A program made the translations under genes and the position numbers. From Rhodospirillaceae bacterium (GTDB lineage Bacteria > Pseudomonadota > Alphaproteobacteria > Rhodospirillales > Rhodospirillaceae), in contig SHWP01000001.1 in NCBI GenBank assembly GCA_009693785.1, positions 1 through 64,000 of the forward strand: 64,000 bases of DNA. Direction: 5' to 3'. The notes beneath the pieces were generated by a model that was given only the letters and a program-made list of their open reading frames with translations, ran no database searches and was not told the origin of the DNA. Position 1 is the stretch's first letter, and the number at the start of each line of letters is the position of its first letter. Shown piece by piece: positions 45,627 through 53,843 of the stretch.

Positions 45627-45778
45627 CATCGTGCAAAGTGCGTGAGCTGTGCGGTGGACCGATGGGCCACCCGAGTTAATTGGTTGGCGACGATGGCGGT
45701 GGTTAATCAAGCAAATTTGCCCTGGCTTGAGTAACCTTCATATCCGCAGCGCCCGCCCGGAAACGTGCGGGCGTTTTT
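45627..45778 (+). ncRNA. Candidate small RNA ending at a terminator
   Basis: The 417 bp between the two bicupin genes has no credible coding frame. This part of it contains a hairpin with tcaagc/gttga-type arms (around 45705-45730) and ends in a rho-independent terminator at 45750-45778, although no gene on that strand ends just before it. That suggests a short independent transcript. No known RNA family is recognised. The remainder (45779-46001) holds AT-rich, palindromic sequence around cctgttataacagg, probably the promoter region of the second bicupin. Confidence 0.25.
45750..45778 (+). terminator. Rho-independent terminator
   Basis: A 7 bp GC stem (45750-45756 with 45767-45773) followed by five T's, 165 bp beyond the first bicupin stop. 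Confidence 0.7.
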
Positions 45779-46001
45779 GTTTTCGCTATACCGCCGCTGC
45801 ATAAAAATACCGCAGCGGTATGAAGCGCGGCCTGTTTTTTTTCCTGTTATAACAGGGATAACAGGCGGCCCTTGTTCACCCTGCGGCCCTGTATTTTCGT
45901 GCATAGGCAGAGCGCGACTGCCCACTATCCACAAGCCGCAGGGGTTGACCCTTCGCCACGACGGGGTACAGTTCACCATGGAAGATGTGGAGAGTTAGGC
46001 C

Positions 46002-46979
46002 ATGGCGCGCCCGCATATCGAGCCCTTCGTCGACCGCGATGTCGGTTTTAAAAAATTCACCATGAAGGGCTTCAAGCCGGGCATTCAGCACAAGACGCTG
46101 TCCATCGACAAGGACACCGGTGCGTGCACCATGACCATTCAGTACGACGCGGGCTTCAAGCAACCGCCGGGCTTTAGCTACTCCGAATACGAAATGCTGA
46201 TCATGGAGGGCTCGCTGAAGGTCGGCGACAAAATGGCGCGCAAGGGCGCGTACTTTTTTGTTCCCGCAGGCGTGCACGTGCCCGCCATCACATCCGACGA
46301 AGGTGCCTTCGCGCTGATCTTCTACAACTTCGGCCCGCCGAGTTTTCAGGAGTCCGACCACGATCACAGCGACGCCGATCGCACCGGCTTCAAGATCATC
46401 AATGCCTACGACGACCTCGATTGGATTATGGTTGCGCGCCGCACGCCCGGCGTGGCGCCTGGCTGCTGCTCGAAGGTGCTGACGTTCGATGACAAAACCG
46501 GCGCATGCACATTTTTATATTGCATGGTGCCCGGCTTTTGGCAGGACAACATCAGCTACCATGACTGCGCGGAGGAGGCCTACCACATCTGGGGCACCAG
46601 CTGGATGATGCAGTTTGGCAATCTGCCCACCGGCGGGTATTTCTGGCGGCCAGCCTACATCAACCACGGCTGCTTCGCCTCGCAGCACGGTATATTGGCG
46701 ATCGGGCGCACCGATGGCGACTTGCACAATCACTTCCACCACGACCCCTATTCAACCCCGCCGGAAAACCAAGAGAAAGCCGCGCAGGTGTGGGCGCGCC
46801 AGCGCCCGACGACTTACAAATGGATTTTGTCGAACGGCCACAATCATGGCCCGCACGATTTCAGCCATCCCAACGATCACTACGACCCGGTGAAATATAA
46901 TGTCGCCGATATCGCCGACGTGAACAGCCACGACTACATGCACAGCCACGGCGTCGATCACGACCATAAGCATAAGTGA
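46002..46979 (+). CDS. Bicupin-like protein with His-rich tail, copy 2
   Basis: A 325-residue paralog of the 44580 protein, nearly identical in its opening (ARPHIEPFVDRDVGFKKF) and in long blocks such as TMTIQYDAGFKQPPGFSYSE, FWQDNISYHDCAEEAYHIWG, PTGGYFWRPAYINHGCF and RTDGDLHNHFHHDPYS. The tail is again rich in His and Asp (VNSHDYMHSHGVDHDHKHK). It has no signal peptide. The pair probably does related chemistry on different substrates or works as a heteromer. It is followed at 24 bp by a secreted protein and then a Tat amine oxidase, so the three may be one operon. Confidence 0.8.
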   Translation: MARPHIEPFVDRDVGFKKFTMKGFKPGIQHKTLSIDKDTGACTMTIQYDAGFKQPPGFSYSEYEMLIMEGSLKVGDKMARKGAYFFVPAGVHVPAITSDEGAFALIFYNFGPPSFQESDHDHSDADRTGFKIINAYDDLDWIMVARRTPGVAPGCCSKVLTFDDKTGACTFLYCMVPGFWQDNISYHDCAEEAYHIWGTSWMMQFGNLPTGGYFWRPAYINHGCFASQHGILAIGRTDGDLHNHFHHDPYSTPPENQEKAAQVWARQRPTTYKWILSNGHNHGPHDFSHPNDHYDPVKYNVADIADVNSHDYMHSHGVDHDHKHK

Positions 46980-47003
46980 CGCAACTGTTCGGGAGTCACA
47001 GTC

Positions 47004-47471
47004 ATGCGCCTTATCATCGCAACACTGGCGTCATTATTGGCTTGGTCTATCGCTGCGTTTGCCGACGAGGTGAAGCAAAACACTGTCAACGCTGCAGGCG
47101 CGCCCGCCAAAACCGATGCCGAGCCGGGTTATTGGACCAATCTGTTCGAGAACACCATGCGCTTCACCATCATGCATCCGGCGGGCAAACAGGTGGTCGA
47201 TATATTCTTTAATCGCGACAAAACGGTGACCACCAATGCCGGTTTGGCGGGCGCCTGGACGACGCAAGGCGAACCTGGTAAAGAAATATTCTGTCACGAA
47301 TTCGGCGCTTTCAAATCCGTGCCGGCCAAGGTCAGCGAGTGCTTTCCACTGCGTCTCATGAATAACCCGTGCATCGGCGCAAAGTGGGGCGGTAAAATGA
47401 AGCCCGACATAAATTATTTGGCCGAAGTCGTGGCCGGACGGCCCAACGCGCTAAAAACTCTCGCCAATTAG
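47004..47471 (+). CDS. Secreted hypothetical protein
   Basis: A 155-residue protein with a signal peptide (LIIATLASLLAWSIAAFADE). The mature part includes NLFENTMRFTIMHPAGKQVVDIFFNRDKTV, GKEIFCHEFGAFKSVPAKVSECFPL and MNNPCIGAKWGGKM, with three cysteines that could form a disulfide. No family is recognised. It sits between the second bicupin and the amine oxidase, with gaps of 24 and 6 bp, so it is probably part of the same transcription unit. Confidence 0.72.
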   Translation: MRLIIATLASLLAWSIAAFADEVKQNTVNAAGAPAKTDAEPGYWTNLFENTMRFTIMHPAGKQVVDIFFNRDKTVTTNAGLAGAWTTQGEPGKEIFCHEFGAFKSVPAKVSECFPLRLMNNPCIGAKWGGKMKPDINYLAEVVAGRPNALKTLAN

Positions 47472-47477
47472 GACACC

Positions 47478-48986
47478 ATGATCATAAACCGCCGCAGTTT
47501 TAATCGCTCCGTCCTTACAGCCGCCCTGGCTGGTCCGCTGATTCGTTCGTCGCGCGCCAAGGCCGCCGATACCGCCGACGTGGTCGTGATCGGGGCGGGG
47601 CTGTCGGGCCTCAATGCCGCCTGGATGTTGAGCGAGGCCGGATTGGATGTGGTGGTGCTGGAAGGCTCCGCGCGCATTGGCGGACGGGTTTGGACCGCAC
47701 ACGATTCCGAAAACACGCCCGAACTGGGCGCCAGCCAAGTAGGCCCATCCTATGCCCGCGTGCTCGATGCCATCGACCGGCTGGGGCTTGAGATGGTCGA
47801 TGAAGACCGCCCCATCATGCCCTTCACCTATCACCTAGGCGGGCAGTTGATCCGGGCTAAGGATTGGGCCGATCACCCGGTCAACAAGACCGTCGGCGCG
47901 GAACGCAAGCTGTCGCCGGTGCAAATGGGCGGCGGTCTGATCGCCAAGTTCAATCCGATGAAAGAGCTGGATGACTGGCTGCGGCCTGACTTTGCAAAAT
48001 ATGACGTTTCCGTCGGCGACATGCTGGCAGGCAACGGTGTATCGCCTGCCGCCATGGCGATGGTGGGGCTGACCACCGAGATGCGCAACACCTCGGCGTT
48101 GAGTCTGATGCAAGAAGGACTCCGTGGCGCGTTTGAGGCGAAATTTTCCTCCGCGCAATCCGAACTGATCGGTGGCGCGCTGGTCACCAAGTCGACCGGC
48201 GAGAAAGCCGCAGGGGCAGCGCCATCGGCGAAGTGGCCCAAAAATTTCAAGGGCGGTGCCTCGGCGTTTCCCCAGGCCATGGCCAAGCAACTCAAACGTC
48301 CGGTGATGACAAGCAAGCTGGTTGCTGCAATTCACATGAATGATGACGGAGCCGATGTGCGCTGCATGGATGGATCAAGCGTGCGCGCGAAGTTTGTCAT
48401 TGCCGCGGTGCCCTTCTCGGTGTTGCGCCTAATCGAAATTACGCCAGCATTGGATGGCGTTCATCACGATGCCATTCATAATATTGGCTATGCCGAAACG
48501 GCGCGGGCCTTTTGCACCATCAAGCAACCGTTCTGGCAGCAAGATGGCCTCGACCCGTCGCTGTTCACCGACACGCCGCTGCGCATGTTGTGGGTGCTCG
48601 ACAATCATTCCGGCGCGCCGAATGCTCCAACCAAGGGCCCATTCATGGCGACCTTCGTGATCACTTGGGGGGCAGCCGAGCGTGTGTCGCAAATGGCGCC
48701 TGAGGAGGCTGCAAAACTCCTGGTCGCTGAGGTGGAACGTCTGCGCCCCGCCGCCAAGGGCCAAATCGTTGTGAATCGGTTCCACTCTTGGGCACGCCAA
48801 CCGCTGCAGCGTGGCTGCCGCCACTCGTTCAAGCCCGGCCAAATTGCCGCCTTCGCCGTCGACATGATCAAGCCTTGGCAGCGCCTGCACGTCGCGGGCG
48901 AACACACCCGGCGTTTGGACTACGGCATGGAATCGGCGATGGAATCGGGCGAGCGCGCCGCCGTGGAAATTCTCAACCGCATTTAG
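47478..48986 (+). CDS. Tat-exported FAD-dependent amine oxidase (copy 2)
   Basis: A 502-residue flavin monoamine-oxidase-family protein. The Tat motif is NRRSFNRSVLTAAL, then TADVVVIGAGLSGLNAAWML and VVVLEGSARIGGRVWTA. The C-terminal FAD block is LHVAGEHTRRLDYGMESAMESGERAA. It is similar in architecture to the enzyme at 28378 but diverged through the middle domain. Its neighbours are the bicupin pair and the secreted protein, so it probably shares a pathway with them. The substrate is unknown; a polyamine is one possibility, given the family. Confidence 0.9.
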   Translation: MIINRRSFNRSVLTAALAGPLIRSSRAKAADTADVVVIGAGLSGLNAAWMLSEAGLDVVVLEGSARIGGRVWTAHDSENTPELGASQVGPSYARVLDAIDRLGLEMVDEDRPIMPFTYHLGGQLIRAKDWADHPVNKTVGAERKLSPVQMGGGLIAKFNPMKELDDWLRPDFAKYDVSVGDMLAGNGVSPAAMAMVGLTTEMRNTSALSLMQEGLRGAFEAKFSSAQSELIGGALVTKSTGEKAAGAAPSAKWPKNFKGGASAFPQAMAKQLKRPVMTSKLVAAIHMNDDGADVRCMDGSSVRAKFVIAAVPFSVLRLIEITPALDGVHHDAIHNIGYAETARAFCTIKQPFWQQDGLDPSLFTDTPLRMLWVLDNHSGAPNAPTKGPFMATFVITWGAAERVSQMAPEEAAKLLVAEVERLRPAAKGQIVVNRFHSWARQPLQRGCRHSFKPGQIAAFAVDMIKPWQRLHVAGEHTRRLDYGMESAMESGERAAVEILNRI

Positions 48987-49266
48987 GGCCGCGTTTTCAA
49001 AATCCGAGTGCGGAAAATTTCCCAGGCCGCCGATTCGGCCACCCCCAAGTCAGAGCTTTGCTCTGTCTCGTCGGCGTCCAACCGCACACCCTTCGGACCG
49101 GACGCGTACATCCGGCGTCCGGTCCAGGGTGCCGTTGCCGACCCCCGGGAAAGCTGGGGAAAGGAGTCGGCGCGGGGGAAATCGTGGGCGTTGCTGTTGT
49201 CGTTCGCCATATCTCCTTTTAGGCACCCGCTATCTATCGGACAAACGAATTATTTATGTCACTATC
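48987..49266. other. Intergenic region without a convincing gene
   Basis: About 330 bp separate the amine oxidase and the second LysR gene. A 75-codon minus-strand frame (48983-49210) starts at ATG after AAAAGGAGAT, a good but closely spaced ribosome binding site. Its product is low in hydrophobics and resembles no family, and it overlaps the amine oxidase stop by 4 bp, so I do not call it a gene. GC-rich inverted segments (accggacgcg and cgtccggt) are present. The last part holds the LysR promoter. Confidence 0.4.
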
Positions 49267-49281
49267 ATCGGATATACCGAT
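49267..49281. promoter_or_regulatory. Candidate LysR-type T-N11-A operator
   Basis: ATCGG-ATATA-CCGAT, a dyad with T at 49268 and A at 49280, 39 bp upstream of the LysR start. This fits the autoregulatory LTTR consensus. Confidence 0.45.
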
Positions 49282-49319
49282 ATTGTATGACGGTTTGGTG
49301 ACATTGCTTGGAGACGGCC

Positions 49320-50246
49320 ATGGATATGGGCTTGGTACGTACGTTTTTAGCGGTGGTGGAGACGGGCAGCTTCATTCGGGCGGCCGAGTCGCTGCATGTC
49401 ACACAATCTACGGTCTCGGCCCGCGTCAAAGAACTTGAGCTAGAACTCAAGCAACCGTTGTTCATTCGCCGCAAATCCGGCGTCACGCTCACACCCGCCG
49501 GCAAACGTTTTCAACCCCACGCGCAAACCATGATGCACGTCCTGCGCCAAGCGCGCCAAGACGTGGCCCTTCCCGCCGAACTGCGCGCCATCATCAATAT
49601 CGGCGCTCAGTACAGTTTATGGCAGCGCATTTTGCTGACGTGGATGGTTGAGTTCCGGGTGACTCATCCTGAGGTCGCTGTGCGCGCCGAATCGGGCACG
49701 CCTGAATCGTTGATGAATCATCTCGCCGATGGGCTGTTGGATTTCGTGGTGATGTATAGCCCTGAAGCAAGGCCCGGATTCCAAATCGAGAAACTCATGG
49801 AAGAAACCCTGGTGATGGCCGCAAGCCGACCCGAACATCGCGGGCCTGCGGATGCCGATTACGTGTTTGTCGATTGGGGCCGCGATTTCGCGGCATGGCA
49901 TTCGGACCAACTCCCAGATTTCGGCGCACCGGGTCTGCACGTGAGCCTTGGTGCCTTGGGCCTCAGCTATATTCTCGCGCGCGGCGGGGCAGGTTATTTT
50001 CCGCGCCGCTTGGTGGCGGCCGATGTGGCAGCAGGGCGCTTGCACCTGATCGTCGGCCAGCCCGAATTCGTACGCCCTGCGCACATCATCTACCCATCTG
50101 ACTCCAGCAATGAAGCCGCGGGGCTTGCGCTCGAGTCGTTGCGGGCGGGGGTGAAACAAGACCGCGCTGCAATGGTTCAAAACAATAAAGCACAAGAGCC
50201 AGCTAAACTGCGCCCGGTAATGCTGCGGCGGGACCGCGCGCGTTAA
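49320..50246 (+). CDS. LysR-family transcriptional regulator (copy 2)
   Basis: A 308-residue LTTR with the helix-turn-helix LVRTFLAVVETGSFIRAAESLHVTQSTVSARVKELELELKQPLF, then the effector-binding domain with RAESGTPESL, VDWGRDFAAWH and GAGYFPRRL. ATG 49320 has GGAG six bases upstream and is preferred over 49308. It is paralogous to the LysR at 40304 along its length. Its TAA shares one base with the ATG of the glycosyltransferase gene, so the two are coupled; the glycosyltransferase may be a target or simply cotranscribed. Confidence 0.92.
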   Translation: MDMGLVRTFLAVVETGSFIRAAESLHVTQSTVSARVKELELELKQPLFIRRKSGVTLTPAGKRFQPHAQTMMHVLRQARQDVALPAELRAIINIGAQYSLWQRILLTWMVEFRVTHPEVAVRAESGTPESLMNHLADGLLDFVVMYSPEARPGFQIEKLMEETLVMAASRPEHRGPADADYVFVDWGRDFAAWHSDQLPDFGAPGLHVSLGALGLSYILARGGAGYFPRRLVAADVAAGRLHLIVGQPEFVRPAHIIYPSDSSNEAAGLALESLRAGVKQDRAAMVQNNKAQEPAKLRPVMLRRDRAR

Positions 50247-51847
50247 TGGCTGCACCCGGCGCGTCTGAATCGGGTCAGGTGATCACCGAGGCCCGAAGAC
50301 TGTTGGCTGCAGGGCGCACGCCCGAGGCTTTCCGGCTGCTCAAGACCGCGCTGGCCACACTGCCAACCGACGTGAATCTTCTATTAGAGATGGCCGCAGT
50401 GTATCGGATGATCGGCTCGCTCACCGAGGCCGAAGGCCTTTATAAACGCGTGCTCAATATTCAGCCCAGCTCGATTGCCGCGCTCAATAATCTCGCGGTC
50501 ATTGCCGGAGACATGGGGCAAGCAGCGTCAGCAGCCAGTCTTTTCGAGCGTGCATTAGCTTCTGAGCCCGCCAACATCAGTGTTCACAACAACTACTTGT
50601 CGAACGCACAATACGTGCCTGGCGTCACGGCAGCGAGCCTCTTGCCGCTCCACCAGGCTTGGGACGAACGCCATGCGATGCCTTTGCGTCAAGCGTGGCA
50701 ACCGCCACCCACACAGCGCGTTCAGGAGAAAAAACTCAAACTCGGGTTTCTCTCGGCCGATTTTACGCATCACCCCGTGGCCTATTTCATGTTGCCATTG
50801 TTTCGGGCGCTTGATCGCAATGCCTGCGAAATTCACTGCATCCAGCACGGCAGCCGCCAGGATCATCTGACACCTTTGTTCAAAAGCTCAACTGATGCTT
50901 GGCATACCTTAAGCGATCAGTCCGACGCCGAGGCCGTGTCGCAAATTCGCAATGCCGGGATCGATATTCTCTTCGATATGGCGGGGCATAGCATGAATAA
51001 CCGGCTGGGGGTATTCGCTCGCAAAGCTGCGCCATTGCAAATCACATGGGCGGGGTATGTTGGCACGACCGGACTTGATGCCATGGATTATATTTTGGCG
51101 GACGCTCACCAAATCCCAGACAATGAGGATGACGCCTATGCTGAAAAAATTATCCGTATGCCCGAATGCTATGTGCCCTACCTGCCCCCGGAAACCGCGC
51201 CATCAATTGGTGCGCTGCCGGTTCTGAAAAATAAATACGTGACGTTTGGTGGGTTTCACAATCCTGCCAAGCTTAATGACAGCGTTCTTGCGTTGTGGGC
51301 CAAAATACTTGGGGTAGTAAAAAACTCCCGGCTCATTCTGCGTTATCGGGGCCTCGATGCACCGGCCAACCGCGAGCGCATTCTTTCTGCCTTTGTTGCC
51401 CAAGGCGTAAGCGCGGATCGCATCGACACCGGTGGGGCAACGCCGCACCCAGACCTCTTGGCAGCTTACAACCTGATGGATATTGCGCTCGATCCGTTCC
51501 CTTACTCGGGCGGCGTGACGACCTGTGAAGCCCTGTGGATGGGCGTTCCCGTGGTGACGTTAACGGGCCAATCTTTTGCTGGGCGCCATGCCGCTAGTTA
51601 CTTGGCAACTGTTGGTCTTTCGGAACTCATTGCCGATACGCCAGAGCGTTATGTTGCGATCGCCTCAAACTTGGCGGCCGCGCTAGACAAATTAAATGTT
51701 CTTCGCCAGGGTATGCGGGCACGAATGCTGTCATCGCCCCTCATGAACTATGAGGCTTATGCCCGTGATTTTCTTGCCGCCATGCGCCACATTTGGGCCG
51801 GTTATTGTGACGGCGTTGCGCCTAAATCTTTCTCGGTTAGGCCATAG
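50246..51847 (+). CDS. OGT/SPINDLY-like glycosyltransferase (family 41) with TPRs
   Basis: A 533-residue protein. The N-terminal ~110 residues form TPR units (AGRTPEAFRLLKTALATLPTDVNLLLEMAAVYRMIGSLTEAEGLYKRVLNIQPSSIAALNNL). The rest is a GT41 catalytic region, with KLKLGFLSADFTHHPVAYFMLPLF, ILFDMAGHSMNNRLGVFARKAAPLQITWAGYVGTTGLDAMDYI, and the UDP-sugar region DIALDPFPYSGGVTTCEALWMGVPVVTLTGQSF. This is the architecture of bacterial relatives of O-GlcNAc transferase, acting in the cytoplasm; the acceptor is unknown. It begins at the LysR stop and overlaps the convergent MFS gene by 46 bp at its 3' end. Confidence 0.9.
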   Translation: MAAPGASESGQVITEARRLLAAGRTPEAFRLLKTALATLPTDVNLLLEMAAVYRMIGSLTEAEGLYKRVLNIQPSSIAALNNLAVIAGDMGQAASAASLFERALASEPANISVHNNYLSNAQYVPGVTAASLLPLHQAWDERHAMPLRQAWQPPPTQRVQEKKLKLGFLSADFTHHPVAYFMLPLFRALDRNACEIHCIQHGSRQDHLTPLFKSSTDAWHTLSDQSDAEAVSQIRNAGIDILFDMAGHSMNNRLGVFARKAAPLQITWAGYVGTTGLDAMDYILADAHQIPDNEDDAYAEKIIRMPECYVPYLPPETAPSIGALPVLKNKYVTFGGFHNPAKLNDSVLALWAKILGVVKNSRLILRYRGLDAPANRERILSAFVAQGVSADRIDTGGATPHPDLLAAYNLMDIALDPFPYSGGVTTCEALWMGVPVVTLTGQSFAGRHAASYLATVGLSELIADTPERYVAIASNLAAALDKLNVLRQGMRARMLSSPLMNYEAYARDFLAAMRHIWAGYCDGVAPKSFSVRP

Positions 51848-53157
51848 CCAAAGATCAGCGCCAACGAGACCACGGCAAAGCCTGTCGGCATGCCGATATA
51901 GGTGAGGGTGATTCCGCGCAGGGCCTCGGCGCTTTGCGTGACAAAGCCTTCGGTGCTTTCCTGATAGCCAAAATAGCTCAAGGCGAGGCCAGCGAGTAGG
52001 GCCCCAAAAGCAAACGCGGTTTTGTCCATGGCCGACCACAGTCCAGCGTAGACGCCCTCACGGTTTAGGCCGCTGATTTTTTTGTCGTACGCGATGGTGT
52101 CGAGCAGCATGGAAAACGCCATGAGGCTAAAGCCGCAATTGAATGAACCCAACGCTACTGAAAAAGCATAAATCCATCTGGTATCACCGGGCTCAATCAG
52201 CCCGAATGAACCGAATGAGCCAATGAACCCAATAATGGCGATCACGAACACGGCCCGCTTACCGATACGGCGCGACAGCATCGTCCACAACGCTGGCGTA
52301 ATAACGACCATCAACGACATCAGCAGCAGGAACGAACTGATGAACGAAAAACTCATGTGCTGATGGTAGACCATATACATCGCGATGGTGGCATAGGCGC
52401 CAGCCGAACCCACCAATTGCGCGAAGTTCGAGGCCACCAGCATGAGGAATGGGCGGTTGCGCGCCGCCAACCGCACTTGGTCGTACAGCGGCACGGGCGC
52501 ATCGTTGTGCTCATGCAGGGGCACGGACGCCGTTCCTAAAAACGTCGTGATCATGGTGAGGAAGCAAACAGCGGCCAGCACCACTGACATAAAGCTGTAA
52601 CCAGCCGCGCCTCCGCCGCCTTGTTGCACCAGCCAAAGGGGCATGGCGTTTCCGGCGACAAGACCAAAACCCAAGCCCACTTGCCGCCAACCCATCACGA
52701 CCGTGCGTTCATGCATGTCGGCAGCCAGTTCCGAACCCATGGTCAGGTAGGGCACCGAGTAGATGCTAAAGGTCGTGGAGGCCAAGGTGTAAATCACGCC
52801 AATGTAAATGCCCTTGACGCTGCCCGAACTCAAATCCGGAACGTTGAAGAGCAAAACGAATGTCAGCCCGCACAGAATTGACCCGGCCAGCAAAAAGGGC
52901 CGTCTGCGGCCCCACCGGCTTCTGGTGCGGTCGGATAACAGGCCCATCAGCGGATCGCAAAACACTACCCACAGTTTGGGAAGAAAAATGGCCGCTCCCG
53001 CGACAGCCGGTGGCACGCCCACGGCACTGAGCATGAAAGGCAGCAAAATCAGCGCTGGCACATCACGAAATACTTGTCCGCCAATCCAGCCCGCTCCGTA
53101 GGCCGGGAATACAAAAATCGATCGCGCTCGCGGTTGTATTGCGTCCGTGTTGGTCAT
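51802..53157 (-). CDS. GPH-family (MFS) sugar/cation symporter
   Basis: A 451-residue transporter with about 12 membrane helices. The first loop, GAAIFLPKLWVVFCDPLMGLLSDRTRSRWGRRRPFLLAGSILCG, is the hallmark of the glycoside-pentoside-hexuronide:cation symporter branch. Further marks are FSIYSVPYLTMGSELAADMHERT. ATG 53157 has GGGGGAG upstream and replaces a longer frame from 53247 that has no credible start. The last 46 bases overlap the end of the glycosyltransferase gene in the convergent direction. The sugar is unknown. Confidence 0.88.
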   Translation of the reverse strand: MTNTDAIQPRARSIFVFPAYGAGWIGGQVFRDVPALILLPFMLSAVGVPPAVAGAAIFLPKLWVVFCDPLMGLLSDRTRSRWGRRRPFLLAGSILCGLTFVLLFNVPDLSSGSVKGIYIGVIYTLASTTFSIYSVPYLTMGSELAADMHERTVVMGWRQVGLGFGLVAGNAMPLWLVQQGGGGAAGYSFMSVVLAAVCFLTMITTFLGTASVPLHEHNDAPVPLYDQVRLAARNRPFLMLVASNFAQLVGSAGAYATIAMYMVYHQHMSFSFISSFLLLMSLMVVITPALWTMLSRRIGKRAVFVIAIIGFIGSFGSFGLIEPGDTRWIYAFSVALGSFNCGFSLMAFSMLLDTIAYDKKISGLNREGVYAGLWSAMDKTAFAFGALLAGLALSYFGYQESTEGFVTQSAEALRGITLTYIGMPTGFAVVSLALIFGYGLTEKDLGATPSQ

Positions 53158-53201
53158 GGCGGCTCCCCCAGGCCATCTTATAGCGCGTTCGTTCGGCGGC
53201 G

Positions 53202-53236
53202 GAAAAAGAAAACGCCCGGCGGGTTGCGCCGGGCGT
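53202..53236 (-). terminator. Rho-independent terminator
   Basis: A 10 bp perfect stem (53212-53221 with 53227-53236) followed, on the minus strand, by a T-rich run (53202-53211). It lies downstream of the DUF6491-like gene. Confidence 0.75.
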
Positions 53237-53327
53237 CTCTTCAACATTCATGCCTGGATCGTCTGGTCCGGCCGTTGCACCGCCGTCATGGCAGTTCGTC
53301 CGAGACCAGCCGCGTTGGCGATGAAGC

Positions 53328-53717
53328 TTATTTCTTTGCGAGCAGCGCTTTGGCTTCGGCCTTGTCGATGGTCACGATTTTGTCGATCAAGCAGGTAGAG
53401 CCAACGGGCTCAAGCACAACCAACGGATCCGACTTGCAGAGTTGGTTGATGGAGGTCGAATGACCAAACCCGCCTTGAATTTTCAAACCGGAGCACTTGT
53501 TGAGCAAGTCGATGCGCTTGTAACCGCCCTTGCCCTTCATTTTGACCAAAATGGTTTGGTTATCGATCACCGGGGTTGAATCGATGTACTGCAGGCGGAT
53601 GCACTGCTGTGTGTCGCCGACATTCTCGCCCTCGGCTTTCACGGCCGCTGCGGCAAGCACACCACTCGCCAAGGCAGCGAAGGTCGCGATCAAATAACGG
53701 GTCACTGTCGTGGTCAT
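53328..53717 (-). CDS. Secreted DUF6491-like protein
   Basis: A 129-residue exported protein: signal peptide about residues 1-28 (TRYLIATFAALASGVLAAAAVKAEG), then a beta-rich domain with four cysteines in CIRLQYIDSTPVIDNQTILVKMKGKGGYKRIDLLNKCSGLK, QLCKSDPLVVLEPVGSTCLIDKI. This pattern matches the small DUF6491 family of exported proteins as I remember it; the function is unknown. ATG 53717 is the start that places the signal peptide first; the open frame runs further upstream. It lies 126 bp downstream of the alpha/beta hydrolase gene on the same strand. Confidence 0.72.
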   Translation of the reverse strand: MTTTVTRYLIATFAALASGVLAAAAVKAEGENVGDTQQCIRLQYIDSTPVIDNQTILVKMKGKGGYKRIDLLNKCSGLKIQGGFGHSTSINQLCKSDPLVVLEPVGSTCLIDKIVTIDKAEAKALLAKK

Positions 53718-53843
53718 GGATTGGATCCTTTTACTGTCTCCGAGCCGATCGAATGCTAAACCCTGGCGGGCCACTATGGCCAGCGTCGGGCGTAAATGGG
53801 GCAAAATCATGATGTTTCAAGCTAATTAGGCTGGAAACCGTTC

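Noticed and set aside
45765-45998. A 77-codon plus-strand frame between the bicupin genes.
   Set aside because: It starts inside a terminator hairpin and encodes a short, Cys/Pro-rich product with no family resemblance.
48983-49210. A 75-codon minus-strand frame with a good ribosome binding site.
   Set aside because: The spacing to the start is short, it overlaps the convergent amine oxidase by 4 bp, and the product matches nothing; kept only as a possibility.
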